Shown here: one piece after another, positions 24,749-33,369 of the stretch
How positions within the stretch are numbered: position 1 is the first letter of the stretch
Layout of the letters: each line of letters starts with the position of its first letter
DNA from: Frigoribacterium sp. Leaf186
GTDB lineage: Bacteria > Actinomycetota > Actinomycetes > Actinomycetales > Microbacteriaceae
Direction: 5' to 3'
Assembly (NCBI RefSeq): GCF_001423905.1
Contig: NZ_LMPQ01000010.1
Location: 845,332-909,331 of the forward strand
Length of the DNA: 64,000 bases
Made by a program: the position numbers and the translations under genes
The notes under the pieces: generated by a model
What the model saw: the letters and a program-made list of their open reading frames with translations, nothing else
Database searches by the model: none
What the model was told of the DNA's origin: nothing

Positions 24749-26035
24749 GTGCCCACACCCCCACTGCCCTCCGGTGCCGGCCTCAGCCGACGCACCCTGC
24801 TCGGCGGCATCGGTGCCGCCGGTGCCGCCCTGCTGCTCGCCGGCTGCGCCCCCTCGGGTTCGGGTGGCGGCCGCACCGAGATCACCTTCTACGCCACCAA
24901 GCCCGAGGCGATCCCCTACTTCTCCGACCTGGTCTCGCGGTTCAACGAGTCGCAGTCGGCGGTCCGCGTGATCCACGACTCGACCTCGGGCATCTCGGCC
25001 GGCTTCGTCCGGGGCAACCCGCCCGACGTCGCGGCCTTCACCTACAACCTCGAGATGGCGCGCTTCATGGAGCGCGGGGCGCTCAGCGACCTCGGCGACC
25101 TGCCCGAGGCGGCGACCATCCGGCCCGAGGTGCAAGAGCTGGTCGACCAGTACGCGACCTACCCCGGCCGCACGAGCGTGTTGCCGTACTCGATCACGGC
25201 GGCGTCGGTGATCTACAACCAGCAGATCTTCGCCGACCTCGGGGTCGAGGTGCCCACCACGTGGGACGAGTTCCTGGCCGCGTGCGACACCTTCACGGCG
25301 GCCGGCGTCACGCCGATCTACAGCACCTTCCGCGAGCCGTGGACGGTCGCGCAGGGCCTGTTCGACTACACGACCGGCGGCATGCTCGACGTCGCCGCCT
25401 TCTACGAGAAGATGAACGCCGAGGGCACGAGCGTCGGCGAGGGCGGGTCGGTCTCGTTCGAGAAGGACTTCCGCGAGCCCGTCGAGCGCATGGTGCAGCT
25501 CGCCGGGCTGTCGAACGCGAACCGCAACAGCCGCGGCTACGGCGACGGCAACCTCGCGATGGCCCAGGGCGAGGCCGCGATGCTCATGCAGGGCCCGTGG
25601 GCGCTCGGCGAGATCACCAAGGCGAACCCCGAGGCGAAGATCGGCACGTTCCCGCTGCCGATGACCGACGACCCCGACGACCGCAAGGTGCGGGTCAACC
25701 TCGACCTGGCCCTCTGGGTGCCCCAGCAGTCGCGCAAGCAAGAGGCCGCCCGAGAGTTCTTGACGTACTTGATGCAGCCCGAGATCCACGACGCCTACAA
25801 CCGCGACTTCCTGGCGTTCGGCACCACGACCTCGGCCCCCGCGGTGACCGACGAGCGCATCGTCGGCATGCAGAGCTACTACGACGAGGCGCGCTTCTAC
25901 CAGGGGGCCTCGAAGGCGATCCCGTTGACGATCCCCGCCGAGAACTACGTGCAGGGCATCGTCACGGGCGCGAGCGCCGAGGGCACCCTGCGCACCATGG
26001 ACGCCGACTGGCGCCGACTGGCGCTCCGCGCATGA
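24749..26035 (+). CDS. Sugar ABC transporter substrate-binding lipoprotein
   Basis: The 428-residue protein has a twin-arginine signal with a lipobox (SRRTLLGGIGAAGAALLLAGC), so it is anchored outside the membrane. The mature part resembles family-1 extracellular solute-binding proteins for oligosaccharides (PYSITAASVIYNQQIFADLG, AMLMQGPWALGEI). The GTG start has GGGAG 9 nt upstream. The frame extends far upstream but lacks coding features. It is the first gene of an operon with two permeases and a GH13 glucosidase, which implies alpha-glucoside uptake. Confidence 0.9.
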   Translation: MPTPPLPSGAGLSRRTLLGGIGAAGAALLLAGCAPSGSGGGRTEITFYATKPEAIPYFSDLVSRFNESQSAVRVIHDSTSGISAGFVRGNPPDVAAFTYNLEMARFMERGALSDLGDLPEAATIRPEVQELVDQYATYPGRTSVLPYSITAASVIYNQQIFADLGVEVPTTWDEFLAACDTFTAAGVTPIYSTFREPWTVAQGLFDYTTGGMLDVAAFYEKMNAEGTSVGEGGSVSFEKDFREPVERMVQLAGLSNANRNSRGYGDGNLAMAQGEAAMLMQGPWALGEITKANPEAKIGTFPLPMTDDPDDRKVRVNLDLALWVPQQSRKQEAAREFLTYLMQPEIHDAYNRDFLAFGTTTSAPAVTDERIVGMQSYYDEARFYQGASKAIPLTIPAENYVQGIVTGASAEGTLRTMDADWRRLALRA

Positions 26036-26073
26036 GCGCCATCCCGACCACCGGCCGAGTCGAAGGAGACCCG

Positions 26074-27015
26074 ATGGCCACGACCACCACCCCCGCGGTC
26101 GCGCGAGGCGCCCGCACCTCGCTCACCGGCAGCACGGCCGGCAACCCCCGGCGGCGCGGTCGACGCGTCGACCCGGTCTTCTACCTCTTCCTGCTGCCGA
26201 CCCTCGTCCTGTTCTCGCTGGCGATCACCCTGCCGGCCGTGATGGGCGTGTTCTACAGCTTCACGAACTCGATCGGCTTCGGCGAGTTCGACCTGGTCGG
26301 CGTGACGAACTACCTCGCGATGGCGACCGACCCGGCGATCCTCGGCTCGTACGGCTTCACGATGGGCTTCGCGCTCGTCACGGTGGTCGCGGTCAACGTC
26401 GTCGCGCTGCTGCTGGCGATCGGCCTGACCTCGCAGATCAAGGCCAAGACGGCGCTGCGGGCGGTGTTCGTGATCCCGATGGTGATCTCGGGCATAATCA
26501 TCGCCTTCGTCTTCCAGTTCTTGTTCTCGAACTCGCTGCCGGCCCTCGGCGCCTCGCTGGGCATCCCCGGCCTGCAGGACAGCATCCTCGCGAACGCCGA
26601 CACCGCCTGGATCGGCATCGTCGTCGTGACCGCGTGGCAGGCGATCCCGAGCACGCTGTTGATCTACATCGCGGGCCTGCTGGCGATCCCGGGCGAGGTC
26701 TACGAGGCCAGCAGCCTCGACGGCGCCTCGGGCTGGAAGCAACTGCGCTCGATCACGCTGCCGCTCGTCGCGGGCTACGTCGTGATCAACACGATCATCG
26801 GCTTCAAGAACTTCTTGAACTCGTACGACATCATCGTCGGCCTGACGAACGGCGGCCCCGGCACGTCGACGCGCAGCATCGCGATGACGATCTTCACCGG
26901 CTTCACCGGCGGCGACTACGCCTACCAGATGGCCAACGCGACCATCTTCTTCGTGATCGCCGTCGCGATCGCGTTCGTCCAACTCCGGATCACGCGCGGA
27001 AAGGCGGCCGTCTGA
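26074..27015 (+). CDS. Sugar ABC transporter permease (MalF type)
   Basis: The 313-residue protein has six predicted helices and the EAA loop EVYEASSLDGASGWKQLRSI near residue 210, which docks the ATPase. ATG at 26074 was preferred because GAAGGAG lies 5 nt before it. An ATG at 26032 overlapping the previous stop would add 14 residues. It pairs with the next permease to form the membrane channel for the lipoprotein-delivered sugar. Confidence 0.9.
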   Translation: MATTTTPAVARGARTSLTGSTAGNPRRRGRRVDPVFYLFLLPTLVLFSLAITLPAVMGVFYSFTNSIGFGEFDLVGVTNYLAMATDPAILGSYGFTMGFALVTVVAVNVVALLLAIGLTSQIKAKTALRAVFVIPMVISGIIIAFVFQFLFSNSLPALGASLGIPGLQDSILANADTAWIGIVVVTAWQAIPSTLLIYIAGLLAIPGEVYEASSLDGASGWKQLRSITLPLVAGYVVINTIIGFKNFLNSYDIIVGLTNGGPGTSTRSIAMTIFTGFTGGDYAYQMANATIFFVIAVAIAFVQLRITRGKAAV

Positions 27016-27941
27016 TGGCGAACACCGCACTCGTCACCCCGGCCGCCTCGTCGGCCCCCACCCCGGGAGGCGCGGGTCGCGACGTCGACGCCGCGCCCCG
27101 TCGTCGACGTGGTCGCGTCGGCCAGGAGCGACCGAACCGGCTCGTCACCGCGCTGCTCGTACTCGGCACGATCACCGTGCTGATCCCGATCTACGTCACG
27201 GTCACGATGTCGCTCAAGACGACGGCGCAGGCCGTCGACGGCAACGCGTTCAGCCTGCCGGCGCCCGTCGACTTCTCGAACTTCGCGGCCGCCTGGCAGC
27301 TGACCGACTTCCCCCGGGCGTTCGGCATCTCGACCCTCGTCACCGCCGCGACCGTGGTCGGCACGGTCGTGCTCGCCTCGATGGCGTCGTACGCGATCTC
27401 GCGCAACTGGGACCGCAAGCTGTTCCGCTTCTCGTTCTTCTACCTGCTCGCCGCGATGTTCCTGCCGTTCCCGGTGGTGGCGCTGTCGCAGATCAAGCTG
27501 ACCGGCATCGTCGGCCTCGACAACCCGGTCGGCGTCGCGCTGCTGCACGTCATGTTCCAGCTGTCGTTCTCGATCCTGTTGTTCACGGCGTTCCTCCGGT
27601 CGCTGCCCGAAGAGCTCGAAGAGAGCGCGCGGCTCGACGGCGCCACCACCTGGCAGGTCTTCTGGCGCCTGGTCTTCCCGTTGCTCGCACCGATGAGCGC
27701 CACGGTCGGCATCTTCGCCTTCCTGGCGTCGTGGAACGACTTCGCGATGCCGTCCCTGATCACCGCCGACCCGTCGCTGCAGACCCTGCCCGTGCTGCAG
27801 CAGATCTTCCAGACGCAGTTCAGCAACAACTACAACGTCGCCTTCGCCTCGTACCTGATGGCGATGGCCCCGGCGATCGTCGTCTACCTGTTCACCCAGC
27901 GCTGGGTGATGGCGGGCGTGACGCAGGGCGCCATCAAGTAG
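27015..27941 (+). CDS. Sugar ABC transporter permease (MalG type)
   Basis: The 308-residue protein has a charged N-terminal tail (its Gly-rich part is encoded by a GGAGGCGCGGGTCGCG motif) and six helices. The EAA loop is EELEESARLDGATTWQVFWR. It overlaps the previous gene by one base (TGATG), so translation is coupled. No ATPase gene is present in the operon. In actinobacteria such importers are commonly driven by a shared MsiK-type ATPase encoded elsewhere. Confidence 0.9.
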   Translation: MANTALVTPAASSAPTPGGAGRDVDAAPRRRRGRVGQERPNRLVTALLVLGTITVLIPIYVTVTMSLKTTAQAVDGNAFSLPAPVDFSNFAAAWQLTDFPRAFGISTLVTAATVVGTVVLASMASYAISRNWDRKLFRFSFFYLLAAMFLPFPVVALSQIKLTGIVGLDNPVGVALLHVMFQLSFSILLFTAFLRSLPEELEESARLDGATTWQVFWRLVFPLLAPMSATVGIFAFLASWNDFAMPSLITADPSLQTLPVLQQIFQTQFSNNYNVAFASYLMAMAPAIVVYLFTQRWVMAGVTQGAIK

Positions 27942-28017
27942 GCGTCCGTGGGGGGCGCCACCCGCGCCTCCCGACCCTCGAGACAACCCACCACCCCCGA
28001 GAGGACCCCGCTCCACG

Positions 28018-29739
28018 ATGACCGACACGCTCCGCACCGCACCCTCGACCGAGCTGCTGACCGACGACCCGACCTGGTGGCGCCAGGCGGCGGTCTACCA
28101 GATCTACCCCCGCAGCTTCGCCGACTCGAACGGCGACGGCATCGGCGACCTGCCGGGCATCACCGCCAAGGTGCCCTACCTGACGCAGCTCGGCGTGGAC
28201 GCGGTCTGGCTCAGCCCCTTCTACCCGTCGGCCCTCGCCGACGGCGGCTACGACGTCGACGACTACCGCGACGTCGACCCCAAGATCGGCACGCTCGCCC
28301 AGTTCGACGAGATGATCGACGCGCTGCACGCGGCCGGCATCCGCGTGATCGCCGACCTCGTGCCGAACCACTCGTCGGATCGGCACGTCTGGTTCCAGGA
28401 GGCGCTGGCCGCCCCGGCCGGATCGCCCGCCCGCGCGCGCTACATCTTCCGTGACGGCCTCGGCGACGGCGGCGAGCTGCCGCCCTCGGACTGGACGTCG
28501 ATCTTCGGCGGTCCGGCCTGGACGCGCGTCGCCGACGGCCAGTGGTACCTCCACTCGTTCGCCAGCGAGCAGCCCGACTGGGACTGGGACAACCCCGAGG
28601 TGCGCGAGGACTTCCTGACCACGCTGCGCTTCTGGTCGGACCGCGGCGTCGACGGGTTCCGCGTCGACGTGGCCCACGGGTTGGCGAAGAGCCTGCCCGA
28701 GGTGCTGCCCTCGAAGGCCGAGCTCGACGCGCTGCCCAAGGCCGACGGCGACCACCCCCTGTGGGACCGCGACGAGGTCCACGAGATCTACGCGTCGTGG
28801 CGCGAGGTGTTCGACGAGTACGACCCGCCGCGCATCGCCGTGGCCGAGGCCTGGGTCGAGCCGTCGCGCCGCGCCCGGTACGCCAGCGCCTCGGGTCTGG
28901 GGCAGGCGTTCAACTTCGACCTGCTCGAGGCCGACTTCGACGCCACGCAGTTCCACGACATCATCACCTACAACCTCGACGCGGCCGAGGCGTCGGGCTC
29001 GTCGACGACGTGGGTGTTCTCGAACCACGACGTCGTGCGCCACGCGACCCGCTACGGCCTGCCCGCGCTCGACGGACGCGACGTCAAGCAGGGGGCCGAG
29101 TGGCTGCTGTCGGGCGGCACCTCGCCCGAGGTCGACGTCGAGACGGGCCTGCGCCGGGCCCGCGCGGCGTCGCTGTTCATGCTCGGCCTGCCCGGCTCGG
29201 CCTACGTCTACCAGGGCGAGGAGCTCGGCCTGCCCGAGGTCGCCGACATCCCTGCCGACGAGCGCCAGGACCCCTCGTTCTTCCGCAACCCCGGCGTCGA
29301 CATCGGCCGTGACGGCTGCCGCGTGCCGCTGCCCTGGGCTTGCGAGGGCTCGTCGTTCGGCTTCGGCCCGGGCGACGCCCACCTGCCGCAGCCGAGCTGG
29401 TTCGGCGAGTACTCGGTCGAGGCGGAGGACGCCGACCCGGCGTCGACCCTCGCGCTGTACCGCGCGGCCCTCGCCGCCCGGCGCGACCTGCAGACCGACG
29501 AGACGCTCGAGTGGCTGCCGGTCGACGGCCGCGACGACGTGCTGCACTTCGTCCGCCCCGGTGGCTGGCACGTGGTGTGCGTGTTCGGCACGGAGCCGGT
29601 CGACCTGGCCGCGCTCGGGCTGGGCGGTGCGGCGTCGGGCGGGGCCGTGTCCGATGGTGCCGAGGTGCTCGTCGCGAGCGGGCCGCTCTCGGACGCCGGG
29701 CAGCTGCCGGGCGAGACGGCCGCCTGGCTGCGCGCCTGA
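28018..29739 (+). CDS. GH13 alpha-glucosidase
   Basis: The 573-residue enzyme belongs to the oligo-1,6-glucosidase/alpha-glucosidase branch of GH13. It has the N-terminal YQIYPRSFADSNGDGIGDL, the nucleophile Asp217 in GFRVDVAHG, the acid/base Glu277 in VAEAWVE and Asp338 in FSNHDVVRHATR. It lacks a signal peptide and so hydrolyses imported disaccharides or short oligosaccharides in the cytoplasm. It follows the importer genes by 76 bp with a GAGAGGA site. The exact linkage specificity cannot be read from these motifs. Confidence 0.92.
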   Translation: MTDTLRTAPSTELLTDDPTWWRQAAVYQIYPRSFADSNGDGIGDLPGITAKVPYLTQLGVDAVWLSPFYPSALADGGYDVDDYRDVDPKIGTLAQFDEMIDALHAAGIRVIADLVPNHSSDRHVWFQEALAAPAGSPARARYIFRDGLGDGGELPPSDWTSIFGGPAWTRVADGQWYLHSFASEQPDWDWDNPEVREDFLTTLRFWSDRGVDGFRVDVAHGLAKSLPEVLPSKAELDALPKADGDHPLWDRDEVHEIYASWREVFDEYDPPRIAVAEAWVEPSRRARYASASGLGQAFNFDLLEADFDATQFHDIITYNLDAAEASGSSTTWVFSNHDVVRHATRYGLPALDGRDVKQGAEWLLSGGTSPEVDVETGLRRARAASLFMLGLPGSAYVYQGEELGLPEVADIPADERQDPSFFRNPGVDIGRDGCRVPLPWACEGSSFGFGPGDAHLPQPSWFGEYSVEAEDADPASTLALYRAALAARRDLQTDETLEWLPVDGRDDVLHFVRPGGWHVVCVFGTEPVDLAALGLGGAASGGAVSDGAEVLVASGPLSDAGQLPGETAAWLRA

Positions 29740-29794
29740 CGCCAGCACGCGCCCCTGCACCGGCCTCCGCACCCGCACCCGCACCCGCACCCGA

Positions 29795-29858
29795 GAACAC
29801 CGTCGAGTGGACGGTGCACCGCGTTCTGCCGCGGTGTCTTGTCCATCCGGCGGTGTTC
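29795..29858. repeat. Nested-palindrome element H
   Basis: Arms 29795-29823 and 29830-29858 pair at 22 of 29 positions around TTCTGC. Words of GAACACCG/GCACCGCG type flank a GTGGAC spacer. It lies between the convergent GH13 and PLDc_N-like genes. A run of GCACCC repeats precedes it. Confidence 0.7.
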
Positions 29859-29908
29859 TCGCGGTCACGAGGCGCGACGCGAGGCGCGGTCAGGAGGGGC
29901 GGTGCCGG

Positions 29909-30295
29909 TCAGGCGGGGATGTCGTCGCCGGTCGTCGCCCGGCGCTGCTCGACCTCGGCCTCGAGCTTCGCGAGGCGGGCGAGTCGCTCGTAGTGCTCGG
30001 CCTCGCGGTCGAGGTCGGCGAGCTGCTGCTCGGTCGTGCGCACGCGGCGGTCGAGCGTGCGGGCCGCGTCCTCGTGGTAGCGGCTCTGGTCGCGGGGGCC
30101 GACCTGCTCGTCGCGCCGACCGTACTCGCGGCCGGCGGCGAACCAGACGATGCTGCCGATCAGCGGCAGGAACAGCACGATCATGATCCACAGGGCCTTG
30201 GGCAGGTGGCGGACGTCGCCCTCCGGCCGGGTGACGATGTCGACCAGCGCCCCCACGATCAGCAGCAAGGGCAGGGCGGCAAGCACGAAGGTCAC
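29909..30295 (-). CDS. PLDc_N-domain membrane protein
   Basis: The 128-residue protein has two hydrophobic segments: LAALPLLLIVGALVDIV, then LWIMIVLFLPLIGSIVWFAAG ending near residue 54. This is the pattern of the phospholipase D nuclease N-terminal family. The rest is a charged coiled-coil-like tail (TEQQLADLDREAEHYERLA) facing the cytoplasm. There is no catalytic domain. The GTG start is 6 nt from a reverse-strand TACCCT box, so it is leaderless. The function is unknown. Confidence 0.78.
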   Translation of the reverse strand: MTFVLAALPLLLIVGALVDIVTRPEGDVRHLPKALWIMIVLFLPLIGSIVWFAAGREYGRRDEQVGPRDQSRYHEDAARTLDRRVRTTEQQLADLDREAEHYERLARLAKLEAEVEQRRATTGDDIPA

Positions 30296-30301
30296 GGCCC
30301 G

Positions 30302-30307
30302 AGGGTA
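30302..30307 (-). promoter_or_regulatory. -10 box TACCCT of a leaderless promoter
   Basis: On the reverse strand TACCCT ends 6 nt before the GTG at 30295. Confidence 0.5.
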
Positions 30308-30590
30308 GGGGTGCCCGGCGGCCGGCGGAACCCCCGCGAGGTGGGGTCGCGTCCCTCCTGCCTGTGCCGCGTTCTGGGTGTGACCGCCCCGCCGATCGGT
30401 GCGTAACGTCGCCCGCATCTCGGCGAGCTGCTCCGGTCAGGAGGCGCGGTGCCGGACGACCACGAAGGGTGCAGTTCGTGAAAGATCGCCTCCACCCCTG
30501 GTCAGCGGGCAGCTCGGATCGTAGACTCGGTCGGTCCGCCCCGTCGAGGAGAACCGTGAGTCGAAGCGCCATCCGTCCCAGGAAGCGCTC

Positions 30591-31763
30591 ATGACCGACC
30601 CCTCGAACTCGCCCGTCGGCGAGACGCCTGCCGTCGCCTCCGCGCCTCCTCTCACGCGCCGCGAGGCCCTGGCCCGCGAGCGCGCCGCCGCCACTGCCCC
30701 TGCAGCACTTGCTGCCGCACCTGCACCCGCACCAGTCGCCGATGCCACGAAGAACCCCGTTTCGAACGATGAACCCGAAAGCAACCGGGTTGATGGTTCG
30801 AAAGCGGGTTCGACGGCACCTGCCTCGGCGCCGTCGGCACCCGCGACGCCCGGCCGTGAGTCGGCCGCGACCCGGCGCCCGCGGGCTTCCGTACCGGCCC
30901 TGGTGCGTCGGGCCCACGTCGGCGGCGACCGGCACCCGAGCCCCGGCGCGACGCCGCGCGGCGGATCGCAAGGCACGTCACGTCGTTCGGGTCTGCGCGC
31001 CGCCGCGTCCCGGGTCCGGGCCGCGACCCTGCCCGTGCTGGGAGTCTTCGCCGTGATGCTGTTCTTCACGTCCAACCTCACTCCTGCGTCGGCCAGCGAC
31101 CTGGGCGGGTCGAACATCCCGACCGCGGGCGCCGCGCCGATGCCGACCCAGACGCTCGCGGCGTCGCTCGTCGTGCTGACCGTGTCCGAGCGGGACGCCT
31201 TCGGGGTGACCGACGCGCCTCCGCCACCTCCGCCCCCCGAGCCCGAACCGGTCGTCACGTCGCAGGCCCTCTCGCGTGGGACGAGCGCGCCCCGCGCCTC
31301 CTCGGGTGCCGGCACCATCGTGAACTCGGGCACCGGCGACATCCGGTGGCCCTTCGCCGGCACCGTCGTGCTGAGCTCGGGCTTCGGCCCGCGGACGGCA
31401 CCGTGCGCGGCCTGCTCGAGCATGCACAAGGGCCTCGACATGACTCCGGGCGGGGGCACCCCGATCGGAGCCGTCGCCGCCGGCGTCGTGCGCACCTCGG
31501 GCATGCACGGCCAGTTCGGTCAGTACGCGGTCATCGACCACGTGATCGACGGGCAACGCGTCAGCACCCTGTACGCGCACATGCAGGTCGGCTCGAGCCC
31601 GCTCGTCGCGGGCCAGACGGTCGCGGTGGGCGAGCTGGTCGGCAAGGTCGGCCGCAGCGGCGTCGCGACCGGTGAACACCTGCACTTCGAGGTGCTGCTC
31701 GGCGGCTCGACGCAGGTCGACCCCAAGGCCTGGCTCGACGCGAACGCCGGCCGCACGCTCTAG
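30591..31763 (+). CDS. M23-family metallopeptidase with a palindromic-element insertion
   Basis: The 390-residue protein has a long basic/Ala-Pro-rich cytoplasmic N-terminus, one membrane segment (about 145-168, VLGVFAVMLFFTSN) and a Pro-rich spacer. The C-terminal LytM/M23 domain carries the zinc ligands in HKGLD near 280 and HLHFEV near 365. It would cleave or remodel peptidoglycan outside the membrane. Residues about 54-73 (NPVSNDEP onward) are encoded in frame by nested-palindrome element I. That stretch lies in the disordered cytoplasmic tail, where an insertion should be tolerated. Confidence 0.88.
   Translation: MTDPSNSPVGETPAVASAPPLTRREALARERAAATAPAALAAAPAPAPVADATKNPVSNDEPESNRVDGSKAGSTAPASAPSAPATPGRESAATRRPRASVPALVRRAHVGGDRHPSPGATPRGGSQGTSRRSGLRAAASRVRAATLPVLGVFAVMLFFTSNLTPASASDLGGSNIPTAGAAPMPTQTLAASLVVLTVSERDAFGVTDAPPPPPPPEPEPVVTSQALSRGTSAPRASSGAGTIVNSGTGDIRWPFAGTVVLSSGFGPRTAPCAACSSMHKGLDMTPGGGTPIGAVAAGVVRTSGMHGQFGQYAVIDHVIDGQRVSTLYAHMQVGSSPLVAGQTVAVGELVGKVGRSGVATGEHLHFEVLLGGSTQVDPKAWLDANAGRTL
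30752..30811. repeat. Nested-palindrome element I, inside a coding sequence
   Basis: The 25-nt arms 30752-30776 and 30787-30811 pair at 21 of 25 positions around a 10-nt loop. The sequence is clearly related to element G: the peptide read here and the one read from G in the same frame share NPVS, EP and GS positions. It is in frame within the M23 peptidase gene. Confidence 0.8.
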
Positions 31764-31776
31764 TCGTCGGGCCCGC

Positions 31777-32027
31777 ACCCTCGCGTTCGGCGGTCAGCGA
31801 TTTGCCTAGGCAGGGGGTGAGCGCCGATTGGTGGGGTGGTGGGTGCTGTGCGGGCGGGGGTCGGGCCGGGACCCTCGCGTTCGGCGCTGGGCGATTTGCC
31901 TAGGCAGGGGTTGGGCGCCGCTTGGTGGGGTGGTGGGTGCTGTGCGGGCGGGGGTCGGGCCGGGACCCTCGCGTTCGGCGTTCAGCGATTTGCCTAGGCA
32001 GGGGGTGAGCGCCGGTTGGCGGGGTGG
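31777..32027. repeat. 94-bp tandem repeat, 2.7 copies
   Basis: Units begin at 31777, 31871 and 31965, the last being partial. Each contains TCGCGTTCGGCG and the palindrome TGCCTAGGCA. Differences are concentrated at a few positions (for example GGTCA, CTGGG and TTCA after TCGGCG). It fills the gap between the convergent M23 and adenine-deaminase-like genes. No reading frame persists across units. Confidence 0.85.
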
Positions 32028-32084
32028 CCCGGGACGGTGCCCGCACGCGAGCCCGAGCCCGCACGCGAGCCCGAGCCCGTCACC

Positions 32085-33209
32085 TCAGGCCGCGCGCCGC
32101 GCCTCGCGCCAGGCCCGCACCTCGGCGACGAGTTCGGCCTTGCGGCCCGCGTCGGCGAACGACGCCTCGACCGAGTTCTCGGCGAGCAGGGCGAGCGCGT
32201 CGTCGTCGAGCCCGAGCACGTCGCGCAGTGCCTGGTAGTTGTCGCCGACGTAGCCGCCGAAGTAGGCGGGATCGTCGCTGTTGACCGTGACGAGCAGCCC
32301 GGCCGCGAGCATGCGGGGCAGCGGGTGCTCGGCGAGGTCGGACACCACCGCGAGGCGCAGGTTCGACAGCGGGCACACGGTCAGCGGCACCCGGTCGGCG
32401 ACCAGGCGGGCGACGAGGGTGTCGTCCTCGAGGCTGCGCACCCCGTGGTCGACGCGTTCGACGTGCAGCAGGTCGAGGGCGTCGGTCACGTACGACGGCG
32501 GCCCCTCTTCGCCGGCGTGGGCGACGACGTGCAGGCCGAGCCCGCGGGCGCGCTCGAAGACGCGGGCGAACGCCGCCGGCGGGAACCCCACCTCGGACGA
32601 GTCGAGCCCGACCCCGACCAGGTCGGAGGCGCGGTGCGCGACGGACTCGAGGGTCGCGGCCGCGTCGCCCACCGGCAGGTGCCGCAAGAAGCAGAGGATG
32701 AGCCCGCCCGTGATGCCGAACCGCTCGCGGGCCTCCGCCAACGCCCGGGTGAGTCCGTCGATCACCTCGTCGACGTCGACGTCACGCGAGGTGTGCGCCT
32801 GGGGGTCGAAGAACATCTCGACGTGTCGCAACCCCTGGGCGTGGGCGCGTTCGAGGTAGGCCCAGGCGAGGTCGTGGAAGTCCCGCTCGGTCTGCAGCAC
32901 GGCCGTGCAGGCGTAGTACAGGTCGAGGAACTCTTGCAGCGAGCCGAACGAGTACGCGGCACGCAGCTCGTCGACCGAGGCGAACGGCAGGTCGACGTCG
33001 TTGCGTTCGGCGAGGGCGAAGACCAGCTCGGGCTCGAGCGTGCCCTCGACGTGCAGGTGCAGCTCGGCCGTCGGCGGCGTCGCGAGCACGGAGCCCGTGG
33101 CGGTCGCCTCCGGCCTCTGGACGGCCGGGGAGGCCTCTCCTGAGAAGGGCGTGCCGGGCGCGGTGGTCACGGAGGACCCGGTCGTCAGGGTGGTGTCGGT
33201 CGCCGTCAT
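32085..33209 (-). CDS. Adenosine deaminase-family protein, probably adenine deaminase
   Basis: The 374-residue metal-dependent hydrolase has ELHLHVEGTLEPE (HxH zinc ligands near residue 52), AHAGEEGPPSYV, RVDHGVRS, CPLSNLRL and VNSDDPAYFGGYVGDN. The EEGP and FGGYV variants are those of the adenine-deaminase subgroup, so hydrolysis of adenine to hypoxanthine is more likely than adenosine deamination. It is cytoplasmic and acts in purine salvage. The ATG at 33209 is 6 nt from a TACGGT box, and the first 45 residues are a non-conserved Ala/Thr-rich extension. Confidence 0.87.
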   Translation of the reverse strand: MTATDTTLTTGSSVTTAPGTPFSGEASPAVQRPEATATGSVLATPPTAELHLHVEGTLEPELVFALAERNDVDLPFASVDELRAAYSFGSLQEFLDLYYACTAVLQTERDFHDLAWAYLERAHAQGLRHVEMFFDPQAHTSRDVDVDEVIDGLTRALAEARERFGITGGLILCFLRHLPVGDAAATLESVAHRASDLVGVGLDSSEVGFPPAAFARVFERARGLGLHVVAHAGEEGPPSYVTDALDLLHVERVDHGVRSLEDDTLVARLVADRVPLTVCPLSNLRLAVVSDLAEHPLPRMLAAGLLVTVNSDDPAYFGGYVGDNYQALRDVLGLDDDALALLAENSVEASFADAGRKAELVAEVRAWREARRAA

Positions 33210-33215
33210 CGGGCC

Positions 33216-33221
33216 ACCGTA
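33216..33221 (-). promoter_or_regulatory. -10 box TACGGT of a leaderless promoter
   Basis: On the reverse strand TACGGT ends 6 nt before the ATG at 33209. Confidence 0.5.
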
Positions 33222-33301
33222 GCGGCAGCGTGCCATCGGGCGAAGCCCCGTGCACGATCGTTCACCGTCCCGACACCCGGCGACCGTCTGGGGACGAGAC
33301 G

Positions 33302-33361
33302 AGGAGGCGCGGGTCGCGACCCCGAGACCCGTCCCTCCCGCGCACCGGCACCGCGCCTCCT
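33302..33361. terminator. Inverted pair of the dispersed motif
   Basis: AGGAGGCGCGG (33302-33312) and CCGCGCCTCCT (33351-33361) form an 11-bp stem around a 38-nt GC-rich interior. It lies 8 bp past the stop of the leftward gene at 33370 and may terminate it. Confidence 0.45.
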
Positions 33362-33369
33362 GCCGGCCG

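Noticed and set aside
3875-30811. Nested palindromes as ordinary rho-independent terminators only
   Set aside because: Two copies lie inside coding sequences, copies share a word-spacer-word arm structure and none has a T-run, so termination alone does not explain them.
31777-32027. Possible CRISPR array
   Set aside because: The units are adjacent 94-bp repeats without unique spacers and no cas genes are present.
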